Shown in pieces: positions 1 through 6,494 of a stretch of 6,681 nucleotides of DNA (position 1 is its first letter; the number at the start of each line of letters is the position of its first letter). The notes below the pieces were generated by a model. The model did not search any database and was not told the DNA's origin. It saw nothing but the letters and a program-made list of their open reading frames with translations. The position numbers and the translations under genes were made by a program. Origin of the DNA: Candidatus Delongbacteria bacterium (lineage in GTDB: Bacteria > UBA4055); contig JAKLPX010000397.1 in the NCBI GenBank assembly GCA_022013635.1, forward strand, positions 1 to 6,681, in the 5' to 3' direction.

Positions 1-2422
1 AAACACCGCTGTTGAATTTCGAAGCATCGAATTCAATTTTTCTAAAACCCTCATCCATTTTACCACTTATCAAAGTAGCCACATTTTCACCTTTTACATT
101 ATATATTGAAAGGTTTACATCTCCGGCAATCCTGTTGTAAAAACTGATGCTTGTAACAGGATTGAAAGGATTCGGATAATTCTGACACAGTTCGGTAGTA
201 GAAGAAACGAATTCATCCCCGATCCCGTTTTGAGAAACATACATTTTAATATAGAAAGCTCCCCACAGGTTAGTAGTCCATTGAGTAACCGAATTGTACT
301 GCCATGCGTGTGCTTTATTTCCGCTTTCGTCAAGCATCATTTCATTATATTGATTTACTTCAAACACCAATGCCACATTTCCATAGATGGGAGTATTGTT
401 GCCATCCAGCAACAGAGCGTCTCCGCCTGCCATAAATGTATGAACGCCCTGCAAATCGCCGATGACATTATCGGTCGGAGCGCCTATCGGGTTATCTTCG
501 GCATCAAGGTTACCTATTTCAGGATCGAATTCTACGAGTTTCCATGTCATATTATTTGCGGCATAAGCCCATCCGACTTCAATTTTATTAAGATACAAAT
601 AACCTTTTGATCCAAAATTCCAATCCATTGCGGCTTTTGTTCCGTTGTTCATTGGCTCAGGCGGATCCAAATATGAAGTTCCTGCACTTCCCCACTCGAA
701 CACTCCGCTTTCAAACCAGAATACATCGTATTTTTTGGTAGTTGTTTGATTGAGAAAAGGCGTAGCGTCTGTAGCTATTGCATACCAGGAACATACAGTG
801 TCTAAAGGTTGTCCCGGAATAGTGCCGGTATATGTGTCATCTCCGATACCGGTCATAATAACAGGCATTTCTTCTCCGTCCCCGACCTTATAGTAAATAG
901 TAACATTATCAATGCCTGAATAGTCGGTTGCATGTATGTTGATCGTAATATCATCTCCAGGCAGAGCAGCGTTCCCAGGTTCGTCAACTGATATAATAGG
1001 GAGCTCGGCAATACTAAAACCATCAATATTCAGATATCTGTCCAATTTAGCACTGACCGGCGTATAAAGGTGTTTAAAAGCAACCCAAATAAATTGTCCG
1101 TCCCAAGGTTTAAGATCAATCACTCTTTCAAACCAGACATTTTTATCCGGGCCTGCTATAAATGTCTCGGCAAATAAAGTGTCGGATAAATCAATTACAG
1201 TTGCACTGTCTCCGCCGGCTGTATTGATGAACACTATGTACTTATCTGTATATCCCTCAGGCGCCTGCTGATTTACATAATACTTTAATTTTGCGTCGCC
1301 GTCAACTCTTAATTTGGGAGTAACGAGATAATCTTCAGTTTCATAAACACCAAAGTTACTCTGAGCTGCAGAAGTTATGGAATTACTTCCTGTATGTACA
1401 TTTTGATTGGCTTCATTGACTTTCCAAGGATAATCTTGACTTGATAACACTGTCCCTGTAGAGAAAACATTCCAGCCTTCAGGCAGAACATCACTACTAT
1501 CAAAACCTTCCTTAAAAGTTATCTCTCCCCATTCAGCAAAAAGATGTTGAGATTCCGTTACAATGCTGTACCCTGAATTATCAGTGACAACACACCAGTA
1601 TTCAATGAATGTTCCCAATGGTTGACCCGGAATAGTACCGATGTAAGTCCAATAATAATCAGGATCAGGATTTATTGACAGTGGAATCGTTGCTTCAGGT
1701 TGTGGAGTTACTCCATCGCTAATAATATAATGTAGAGTTACATCTTCGTAACCAATGAAACTCCAGTCAGTCTCCCAATTCCATGCGGATCTGTCGTAGC
1801 TATTCCACTGAGTGTAAATATCAGTGTATGGTGATATAACTCCTTCTGTAATTTGTGTATCAGGAGAGTCATAATAGAACTCGGTATCAATATAAGCCAT
1901 AAAATCATCAATCAATAATGCAGATTGACCATCAGAATTAAAGTGCCTGAATGCAATATAAATATTTGCTGTCCAAACACCGGTCTCAAAGTAAGGTCCC
2001 AGATCAATGTCCACTTCTTTCCAGTCAGCCGAAGTCAGTGTCTCTTCATAAATCTGTGTAAAAGATGCAGAATCTATGTCAGTAAACGAGATCAATACCT
2101 CGTAATGCTCCGCAAAATTGACAGGATCTTCTGCCCCTACCATGAACTTAACTCTCGGATATGTTTCGTCAGATGATTTTTCAACATATATTTGAGGTGA
2201 TGAAATCATATTGTTTGGTGTTAGACCTGCACTGACAGATCGAACCGCACAAATTCCCGAGTAAGGATTTATTGCTGTAATTTCCCAGTTATTTCCATCT
2301 CCGTCGAAGTCATATAGAGTTGTACCATCCAAAGTACCACTTTCAAAATCTTCAAACCCCCATACTTCCGCACATAGATTATATGCAAGCACGATGATTA
2401 ACATCAGAACAACTTTTTTCAT
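1..2422 (-). CDS. Secreted multi-domain beta-rich protein with type IX secretion sorting domain (3' end cut by window)
   Basis: The frame starts at the ATG at 2422-2420 and stays open for 807 codons to the window edge, so the C-terminus is missing, probably by a few tens of residues. An AGGAG at 2435-2431, 8 nt upstream, supports the start. Residues 1-18 form a signal peptide (MKK, hydrophobic core, LCA before E19). Residues 20-180 look like a choice-of-anchor-J / cleaved-adhesin beta-sandwich: FEDFESG near the start, IDDF near the end. Residues 185-295 are an Ig-like segment. Residues 300-473 are a second anchor-J-like domain (EGFDSSDVLPEGW; NIDGF). Residues 475-565 are a second Ig-like segment, and 570-735 an unassigned beta-rich module. 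From 748 comes NYPNPFNP, then LSIYNVKGE and DASKFNSGV, the type IX (Por) C-terminal sorting domain. The protein should cross the outer membrane and be released or anchored at the surface. I see no catalytic motif; adhesion or a structural role is a guess. The export call is firm, the function unknown. Confidence 0.9.
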   Translation of the reverse strand, partial: MKKVVLMLIIVLAYNLCAEVWGFEDFESGTLDGTTLYDFDGDGNNWEITAINPYSGICAVRSVSAGLTPNNMISSPQIYVEKSSDETYPRVKFMVGAEDPVNFAEHYEVLISFTDIDSASFTQIYEETLTSADWKEVDIDLGPYFETGVWTANIYIAFRHFNSDGQSALLIDDFMAYIDTEFYYDSPDTQITEGVISPYTDIYTQWNSYDRSAWNWETDWSFIGYEDVTLHYIISDGVTPQPEATIPLSINPDPDYYWTYIGTIPGQPLGTFIEYWCVVTDNSGYSIVTESQHLFAEWGEITFKEGFDSSDVLPEGWNVFSTGTVLSSQDYPWKVNEANQNVHTGSNSITSAAQSNFGVYETEDYLVTPKLRVDGDAKLKYYVNQQAPEGYTDKYIVFINTAGGDSATVIDLSDTLFAETFIAGPDKNVWFERVIDLKPWDGQFIWVAFKHLYTPVSAKLDRYLNIDGFSIAELPIISVDEPGNAALPGDDITINIHATDYSGIDNVTIYYKVGDGEEMPVIMTGIGDDTYTGTIPGQPLDTVCSWYAIATDATPFLNQTTTKKYDVFWFESGVFEWGSAGTSYLDPPEPMNNGTKAAMDWNFGSKGYLYLNKIEVGWAYAANNMTWKLVEFDPEIGNLDAEDNPIGAPTDNVIGDLQGVHTFMAGGDALLLDGNNTPIYGNVALVFEVNQYNEMMLDESGNKAHAWQYNSVTQWTTNLWGAFYIKMYVSQNGIGDEFVSSTTELCQNYPNPFNPVTSISFYNRIAGDVNLSIYNVKGENVATLISGKMDEGFRKIEFDASKFNSGV
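737..2365 (-). repeat. Two-fold internal repeat of an anchor-J plus Ig-like module inside the secreted protein
   Basis: The secreted protein carries the same order of segments twice: roughly residues 20-290 (2365-1553) and 298-562 (1531-737). Each begins with a GFxxF/EGF-type anchor-J start and ends with an Ig-like segment holding the identical heptapeptide TIPGQPL at residues 263-269 and 534-540. It is followed by a similar strand (YWCVVTDNSG; WYAIATDATP). At DNA level, 1620-1640 and 807-827 match at 19 of 21 bases, exactly 813 nt (271 codons) apart. Outside that core the copies have diverged strongly, so this is an old module duplication rather than a recent DNA repeat. Confidence 0.6.
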
Positions 2423-2462
2423 ATAACATTCTCCTATAAGTTATTATTTTCAAAATGTAAAT

Positions 2463-2491
2463 AATATAGACAAGATTATTTTTTTCCGCAA
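2463..2491 (-). promoter_or_regulatory. Candidate sigma70-type promoter for the secreted protein gene
   Basis: In the 80-nt gap after the reductase gene, the minus strand reads TTGCGG (2491-2486), a 17-nt spacer, then TATATT (2468-2463). The -10 matches the sigma70 consensus at 5 of 6 positions, the -35 only at TTG. Transcription would begin near 2456 and leave a leader of about 34 nt that contains the AGGAG site. The region is so AT-rich that chance matches are easy, and the gene could instead be read through from upstream. Confidence 0.35.
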
Positions 2492-2502
2492 CTTAAAAAC
2501 TT

Positions 2503-3684
2503 TTATGAAAAAAGTCTCGGAAGTTCTAATATTATTTTCGGATGTTTTATCAGAACCTGTTTAAAAATATTTATTAATGTTCTTTTTTCGAAAGGGAGTT
2601 TGTTGAGTTTTTCCGTTATGGAATTTAAAGTTTCGTCCTCGATATTTTCAATTATGTTTTTCACGAAATAAAATTTATGGTTCGCCTTGCCCTGTTTTTT
2701 ATGCCATTTTTTGTCGTAACTCGACAAGATTTTAGAACTTACATCGTTGACTTTTATTGATTCGGAGGCTACTTCCGCGGCAATCCGACCTGCTTTCATT
2801 GCATTGATTATACCGCCTCCCGTGACGGCGTTTGTCTGATGAGCTGCGTCACCGACCAGCATAATACCATTTCCTGAAATATTTTTCAAAGTCTCGCTGC
2901 AAATTACACCGCCGCAGGTCTCATTAAAAATTGAAATTTCTGAATAATTATTATCAATGAACTCATCAAGATATTCCTTAGCTTTTTTCTTTTTTGAAAT
3001 CATTCCGCTGACGCCAACCCCGATGTTTGCTGTATTATTACCTTTAGGGAAAACCCAGAGATAACCGGTCGGAGCAACATTTTTACCGAAATAAAAATCT
3101 AATCTGTCGTTTTCGATATTTATTGATGATATCGTATATTGAGCACAGGATTCCATATCGTTAAATTTCGGAGTTGTCTTAATTCCGGCCCAGCGGCCGA
3201 CTCGCGACTCAATCCCGTCTGCGCCGATAACGATTTTTGATTTAATTTCAAATCTTTTATTATTGTATTCGACTTGAGCGCCTTCAACTTTTCCATCGTC
3301 CGTCAGTAATCCGACTACATTTGCCGAAGTAATTATTTGAGCTCCTGAATTTGAAGCCATTATTCCCAGTTCGTAATCGAAATATTTTCTGTCCAGAATG
3401 GCCGCTTCGCTTTCATGATTGAGATCAAGACAGTTTCCGTTCGGCGCTATAAATCTTATTTTGAATTTTTTTTTGTATTTTTTAACTATCCAGTGGTCTT
3501 TGTCGAAAAATTCCAATAAACCTACTGCTCCGACCGCTTCGCCGCATCTTACCGGAATTCCGATTTCCCTGTGCCTTTCGAGTAATAGTACAGATAAACC
3601 TTTCTCCGCGCATTCCTTTGCGGCAACGCAACCGCCCGGACCGCCGCCTACAACTATCACATCGTAATAATCTTTAAGCCGCAT
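2503..3684 (-). CDS. Geranylgeranyl reductase family FAD-dependent oxidoreductase
   Basis: A flavoprotein of the geranylgeranyl reductase family, whose members reduce isoprenoid double bonds in archaeal or chlorophyll lipids and quinone side chains. Its 393 aa fit the family. Residues 8-18 hold the FAD-binding Rossmann start (DVIVVGGGPGG) with the ribose-binding acidic residue E36. CGEA at 47-50 is the family's cysteine-containing motif. P205-x-x-Y208-x-W210-x-F212-P213 matches the PxxYxWxFP substrate-cavity signature exactly. GADG (154-157) and VGDAAH (277-282), followed by a GGGI turn, complete FAD binding. There is no signal peptide or membrane helix, so it should act in the cytoplasm at the membrane face. 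Its ATG directly follows the TAA of the upstream lipoprotein gene; the nearest Shine-Dalgarno-like GAAGG is 13 nt away, so translational coupling is likely. The substrate is unknown: menaquinone side chain, polyprenyl carrier or another prenyl lipid. Family assignment is strong, substrate assignment weak. Confidence 0.9.
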   Translation of the reverse strand: MRLKDYYDVIVVGGGPGGCVAAKECAEKGLSVLLLERHREIGIPVRCGEAVGAVGLLEFFDKDHWIVKKYKKKFKIRFIAPNGNCLDLNHESEAAILDRKYFDYELGIMASNSGAQIITSANVVGLLTDDGKVEGAQVEYNNKRFEIKSKIVIGADGIESRVGRWAGIKTTPKFNDMESCAQYTISSINIENDRLDFYFGKNVAPTGYLWVFPKGNNTANIGVGVSGMISKKKKAKEYLDEFIDNNYSEISIFNETCGGVICSETLKNISGNGIMLVGDAAHQTNAVTGGGIINAMKAGRIAAEVASESIKVNDVSSKILSSYDKKWHKKQGKANHKFYFVKNIIENIEDETLNSITEKLNKLPFEKRTLINIFKQVLIKHPKIILELPRLFS

Positions 3685-4077
3685 TTAATTCGCTTGGCCT
3701 TCGCTTTCAGGACGCTTTTCTTCTTTGGGTATTTTAGCCAACACCATTTTTGACATTCTTTTATTGAGTTCGTAAAATCTATTTTCGATTTTTCTAAATT
3801 CTTCGCTTGGAACTGCATTTCCTCTTGAATCTTTTGTATATCTGTCCTTTTCAAAAATCTTCGCCCAGTCAAGTATTTCCTTGTTGTATTTCTCTATTAT
3901 GTCGCCGTATTCTTTTGACGCGTACTCGATTTTTTCAAATTTCGGTTCGTATTTTACGATTATTTTCTCAAGATCGTCTAATTGCCCGTTCAAAGGTTTT
4001 GATTTTTTTGAACAGCCGGTAAACGACACAAATGCGACCGCAACGAAGGTCAGCAATAAAAAATGTTTCAATTTCAT
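3685..4077 (-). CDS. Small helical lipoprotein of unknown function
   Basis: A 130-aa predicted lipoprotein that I do not recognise. Residues 1-21 form a signal peptide (MKLK, then a hydrophobic core) ending in the lipobox F19-T20-G21-C22, so the mature protein would start at the lipidated Cys22 and be membrane anchored. The rest is charged and probably mostly alpha-helical: about residues 30-76 (DDLEKIIVKYE, then EYGDIIEKYNKEILDWAKIFEKD) and 93-115 (EEFRKIENRFYELNKRM). The two helices are separated by a short polar turn (DSRGNAVPS), and a disordered Lys/Glu/Pro tail follows. That suggests a helical hairpin or a coiled-coil partner protein. The start is supported by AGGAG at 4087-4083, 5 nt upstream. 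The stop codon abuts the ATG of the geranylgeranyl reductase family gene, making the two a probable two-gene unit. The lipoprotein call is good; function is unknown. Confidence 0.82.
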   Translation of the reverse strand: MKLKHFLLLTFVAVAFVSFTGCSKKSKPLNGQLDDLEKIIVKYEPKFEKIEYASKEYGDIIEKYNKEILDWAKIFEKDRYTKDSRGNAVPSEEFRKIENRFYELNKRMSKMVLAKIPKEEKRPESEGQAN

Positions 4078-4101
4078 AACAACTCCTGATTTTTTCTTGT
4101 A

Positions 4102-4147
4102 AATATACTCAATACTTCATCATAAAAGCAATAAAACTGTTAAACAA
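4102..4147 (-). promoter_or_regulatory. Candidate promoter(s) for the lipoprotein-reductase pair
   Basis: The 78-nt gap between the peptidase stop and the lipoprotein start holds two overlapping sigma70-like arrangements on the minus strand. The first is TTGTTT (4147-4142), 17 nt, TATGAT (4124-4119). The second is TTGCTT (4131-4126), 18 nt, TATATT (4107-4102). Each -10 matches consensus at 5 of 6 positions and each -35 only at TTG. A Bacteroidetes-style TAnnTTTG match (TAATTTTG) lies at 4152-4145, but I find no partner -33 element. Low base complexity makes all of these tentative. Confidence 0.35.
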
Positions 4148-4155
4148 AATTAATT

Positions 4156-6306
4156 TTATTCTGTTATTCCGACCTGATTAAGCATATACGCAAATTTCAT
4201 AGATATTTCTTTATAATAATCGTATCTGCCCGATGCACCTCCATGACCGGCAATATTAGTATAGAATAATATCTGATTATTGTCTTTTTTAAGATCTCTT
4301 AATTTTGCGACCCACTTTGCCGGTTCCCAGTAATTTACACGGGGATCATTAAATCCTGCGGTAACAAATATATTCGGATACTCCTGCCCCTTAATATTCT
4401 GATAAGGGCAATATGATTTCATATAATCGAAATACTGCTTGTCATGCGGGTCACCCCATTCGTCATATTCTGATACCGTAGCTGAAAGTGTAGAATCAAG
4501 CATTGTGTTTATAACATCTAAAAACGGTACCTCAAGAACGGCAGCTTTAAATAGATCCGGTCTCATATTTAAGACTGCTCCGATCAATAATCCTCCTGCA
4601 CTTGCTCCATCTATTATTAAATTTTCTTTTGAAGTATATTTTTTTTCTAACAGATATTCGGCGCAGTCTATAAAATCATTAAATGTATTCTTCTTATTTA
4701 GCAGCATTCCGTCGTAATGCCATTTTTTCCCTTTTTCCAACCCGCCTCTGATATGGGCAATTCCTACTACAAATCCCCTGTCCAGAAGACTTAATCTTGA
4801 TATTGAAAAAGTAGGGTCGTTGAAATCACCGTAAGAGCCGTATCCCTCAAGTAACAGCGGATTTGTTCCGTCCTGTTTGAATTTATCTCTTTTATAAACC
4901 AGAGAGATCGGTATTGTCTGACCGTCCTTGGCCAGTGCGTAAATAAGTTCCGATTTATATTGAATTTGATCAAAATCACCCAAAACTTTTTCCTGCTTAA
5001 GGAACTTCCTTTCCCCCGACTCCATATCGTATTCAACTATCGAATATGGTGTTGTCATTGATTCGTAAACATACCTGAATTTTTTCGATTCGAACATCGG
5101 ATTCGATCCGGTGTAAACAGTATAGCAGTTATCACTGAATTGAAGTTCCTTTCCCTGCAGTGATTCGTAGTCCAGAACTCGAACGCCTCTCTTTCCGTTA
5201 CTTATTTCGGAAATCACAATATAATCTTCAAATAGCTCAATATCGTCTATGAAGGCGTCAGTTCTGTGAGGAATATACTCTTCCCATTTGTCTTTGAAAG
5301 GAAAGCTTTCTTTTACTTTCACTACCTTAAAATTAAACGCATCGTCAGCGTTAGTCAGAATGTAGAATGAGTCACCGCGGTGGTCAGGATAATATTCCGT
5401 TCCGGTTTTTCTTGCCATGATAAGATTAAAAAATCCCATCGGATTGTCGCTCTTCAAATAATACACTTCGGATGTATTTTTGTTCGCAGACTCCATTAAA
5501 ATATATTTTTTACTTTTCGTTTTTTCTATCCATACATAAAATGACTCGGCTGTTTCTGAATACATCAGTCTGTCATTATCAACTCTCGTCCCTAACACAT
5601 GCCTGAATACTTTATTGCTCCGGTTGCTTTCGTTAACGGTAGTATAAAAAAAAGTATTATTCTCTTCCGCCCATTCAAGACCGTCAACATTTTCAAATGT
5701 TTCCGGAAATAAAGTTTTTTTCGCAAGATATTGAATGTACAATGTGTACTTTTCATTCCCTTCGGTGTCTATAGAATAGGCAAGGTATTTATGGTCCGGA
5801 CTTATTTCGTAAACACTGAGTTCGAAATAGTCATGACCTTTTGCCATTTCGTTTAAATCCAACAAAATCTCTTCATTTCCGTCCATAGTTTTAAATTTTC
5901 TACAGTGCACAGGATATTGTTTTCCCTCAATTTCTTTGGAATAATAGAAATAATCGTCAATTTTGACTGGAACAGAAACATCAGATTGGTCTATTTTTGA
6001 AACTATTTCGTCATATATTTTATTTTCCAATTTTGAAAACGGCTTCATGGATTCTTTTGCGTAATCGTTTTCCTTTTTAATATAATCCAATACTTTGGGA
6101 TTTTTCCTATCCTTATCTTTCAGCCACGAATAATCGTCAACTATCTCCTCGCCGTGATAATTAAAAACCATCCTTTCTTTTTCTGCGACAGGATAATCTT
6201 TTCTGACAATTCCGGTCATTGCTTCTCCTTCTTTTAAAACTTGTTTATCGGTGCAGGATAAAAACATTATCGCAAAAGCAATTAATAAAATATTTTGAAG
6301 TTTCAT
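4156..6306 (-). CDS. opdB: Oligopeptidase B-like S9 serine peptidase, predicted lipoprotein
   Basis: A prolyl oligopeptidase family (S9A) peptidase closest to oligopeptidase B, which cuts short peptides after Arg or Lys. Residues 57-63 (DDYSWLK) and NPKVLDYIKKEN open the S9 N-terminal region; about 110-460 should be the beta-propeller that limits substrate size. The alpha/beta-hydrolase domain covers about 480-714: YGSYG (489-493, with the likely oxyanion-hole Tyr489), HIRGG (518-522), Ser569 in GASAGG, Asp654 in NDPRVNYWEPAKWVA and His688 in AGHGG. The Ser-Asp and Asp-His spacings (85 and 34) fit oligopeptidase B. Glu613 and Asp615 in SEYDEWG sit where that family has its acidic S1 pair, implying basic-residue specificity. 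Unusually, residues 1-18 form a lipoprotein signal (lipobox F15-L16-S17-C18), so the enzyme should be anchored in the envelope, whereas classical oligopeptidase B is cytosolic. GGGAG lies 8 nt before the ATG. Family and catalytic calls are strong, exact specificity inferred. Confidence 0.92.
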   Translation of the reverse strand: MKLQNILLIAFAIMFLSCTDKQVLKEGEAMTGIVRKDYPVAEKERMVFNYHGEEIVDDYSWLKDKDRKNPKVLDYIKKENDYAKESMKPFSKLENKIYDEIVSKIDQSDVSVPVKIDDYFYYSKEIEGKQYPVHCRKFKTMDGNEEILLDLNEMAKGHDYFELSVYEISPDHKYLAYSIDTEGNEKYTLYIQYLAKKTLFPETFENVDGLEWAEENNTFFYTTVNESNRSNKVFRHVLGTRVDNDRLMYSETAESFYVWIEKTKSKKYILMESANKNTSEVYYLKSDNPMGFFNLIMARKTGTEYYPDHRGDSFYILTNADDAFNFKVVKVKESFPFKDKWEEYIPHRTDAFIDDIELFEDYIVISEISNGKRGVRVLDYESLQGKELQFSDNCYTVYTGSNPMFESKKFRYVYESMTTPYSIVEYDMESGERKFLKQEKVLGDFDQIQYKSELIYALAKDGQTIPISLVYKRDKFKQDGTNPLLLEGYGSYGDFNDPTFSISRLSLLDRGFVVGIAHIRGGLEKGKKWHYDGMLLNKKNTFNDFIDCAEYLLEKKYTSKENLIIDGASAGGLLIGAVLNMRPDLFKAAVLEVPFLDVINTMLDSTLSATVSEYDEWGDPHDKQYFDYMKSYCPYQNIKGQEYPNIFVTAGFNDPRVNYWEPAKWVAKLRDLKKDNNQILFYTNIAGHGGASGRYDYYKEISMKFAYMLNQVGITE

Positions 6307-6407
6307 TTCTTTAACTCCCGTTTCATCATTAAATCCTGCTAAAACTAATTAAACGAAACGAATTTATCAATAAGAATAATTGCAGTTTTTTGTTAATAAA
6401 ATATTTC

Positions 6408-6434
6408 TTGACTTGAGATATACGAAAATATAAA
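6408..6434 (+). promoter_or_regulatory. Candidate promoter for serC
   Basis: TTGACT (6408-6413) matches the -35 consensus at 5 of 6 positions, and TATAAA (6429-6434) matches the -10 at 5 of 6. The spacer is 15 nt, shorter than the ideal 17. Transcription would start near 6441, giving a leader of about 54 nt that includes the small reading frame at 6461-6493 and the serC ribosome binding site. This is the best promoter match in the window. Confidence 0.45.
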
Positions 6435-6460
6435 TTGAAGTCTAAACTTAAGGAAATGAC

Positions 6461-6493
6461 ATGAAAAATATTAAACCAATTAAAGGAGACTGA
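6461..6493 (+). CDS. Possible 10-codon leader peptide upstream of serC
   Basis: A short frame, ATG to TGA, encodes [10 protein letters not shown]. It has its own Shine-Dalgarno-like AAGGA at 6450-6454, 6 nt before the ATG. Its stop ends one base before the serC ATG, in a different frame, and the AAAGGAG of serC lies inside it. This geometry would suit translational coupling. It contains no serine codon and only one glycine codon, so a classical amino-acid attenuator is not indicated, and I see no terminator hairpin. It may simply be chance in an A-rich leader. Confidence 0.25.
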   Translation: MKNIKPIKGD

Positions 6494-6494
6494 A

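Larger units (their letters stand above)
6307..6494. promoter_or_regulatory. Divergent intergenic region between opdB and serC
   Basis: This 188-nt AT-rich gap separates two genes transcribed away from each other, so it must hold promoters for both unless they lie inside genes. On the minus strand the peptidase gene has GGGAG at 6319-6315. TTTAAT boxes at 6333-6328 and 6353-6348 could be -10 elements, but neither has a convincing -35, so I cannot place that promoter. The serC side is described separately. I see no operator-like inverted repeat or riboswitch-like stem set here. Confidence 0.6.

Noticed and set aside
115..333. 72-aa minus-strand frame
   Set aside because: It is an alternative frame of the secreted protein gene, whose own frame here encodes the recognisable sorting domain.
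230..610. 126-aa open frame on the plus strand
   Set aside because: It lies wholly inside the secreted protein gene on the opposite strand, has a Cys/His/Ile-rich composition typical of antisense frames, no ribosome binding site and no recognisable motif.
1925..2176. 83-aa plus-strand frame
   Set aside because: It is antisense to the first anchor-J-like domain of the secreted protein and shows no independent coding signs.
2370..2422. Lipoprotein reading of the secreted protein's signal peptide because of Cys17
   Set aside because: The residues before Cys17 (Tyr14-Asn15-Leu16) do not form a lipobox, while LCA before Glu19 fits ordinary signal peptidase I cleavage.
2484..2522. Possible terminator after the reductase gene: ACTTTT-TTCAT-AAAAGT then TTTT on the minus strand, with an outer TTCCG/CGGAA pair
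   Set aside because: The inner stem is 6 bp with a single G-C pair, overlaps the stop codon, and the outer stem is followed by an A tract rather than a T tract in the direction of transcription.
3657..3872. 71-aa minus-strand frame spanning the lipoprotein-reductase junction
   Set aside because: It is an out-of-frame shadow of the 3' end of the lipoprotein gene with low-complexity Lys-rich content.
3881..4102. 73-aa plus-strand frame with hydrophobic Phe-rich stretches
   Set aside because: It is antisense to the lipoprotein gene; the Phe runs are the complement of Lys/Glu codons, not a membrane protein.
4146..4157. 12-base perfect palindrome AAAATTAATTTT after the peptidase stop
   Set aside because: It is made only of A and T in AT-rich DNA and touches the stop codon; it is too weak as a stem for a terminator and too simple to call an operator.
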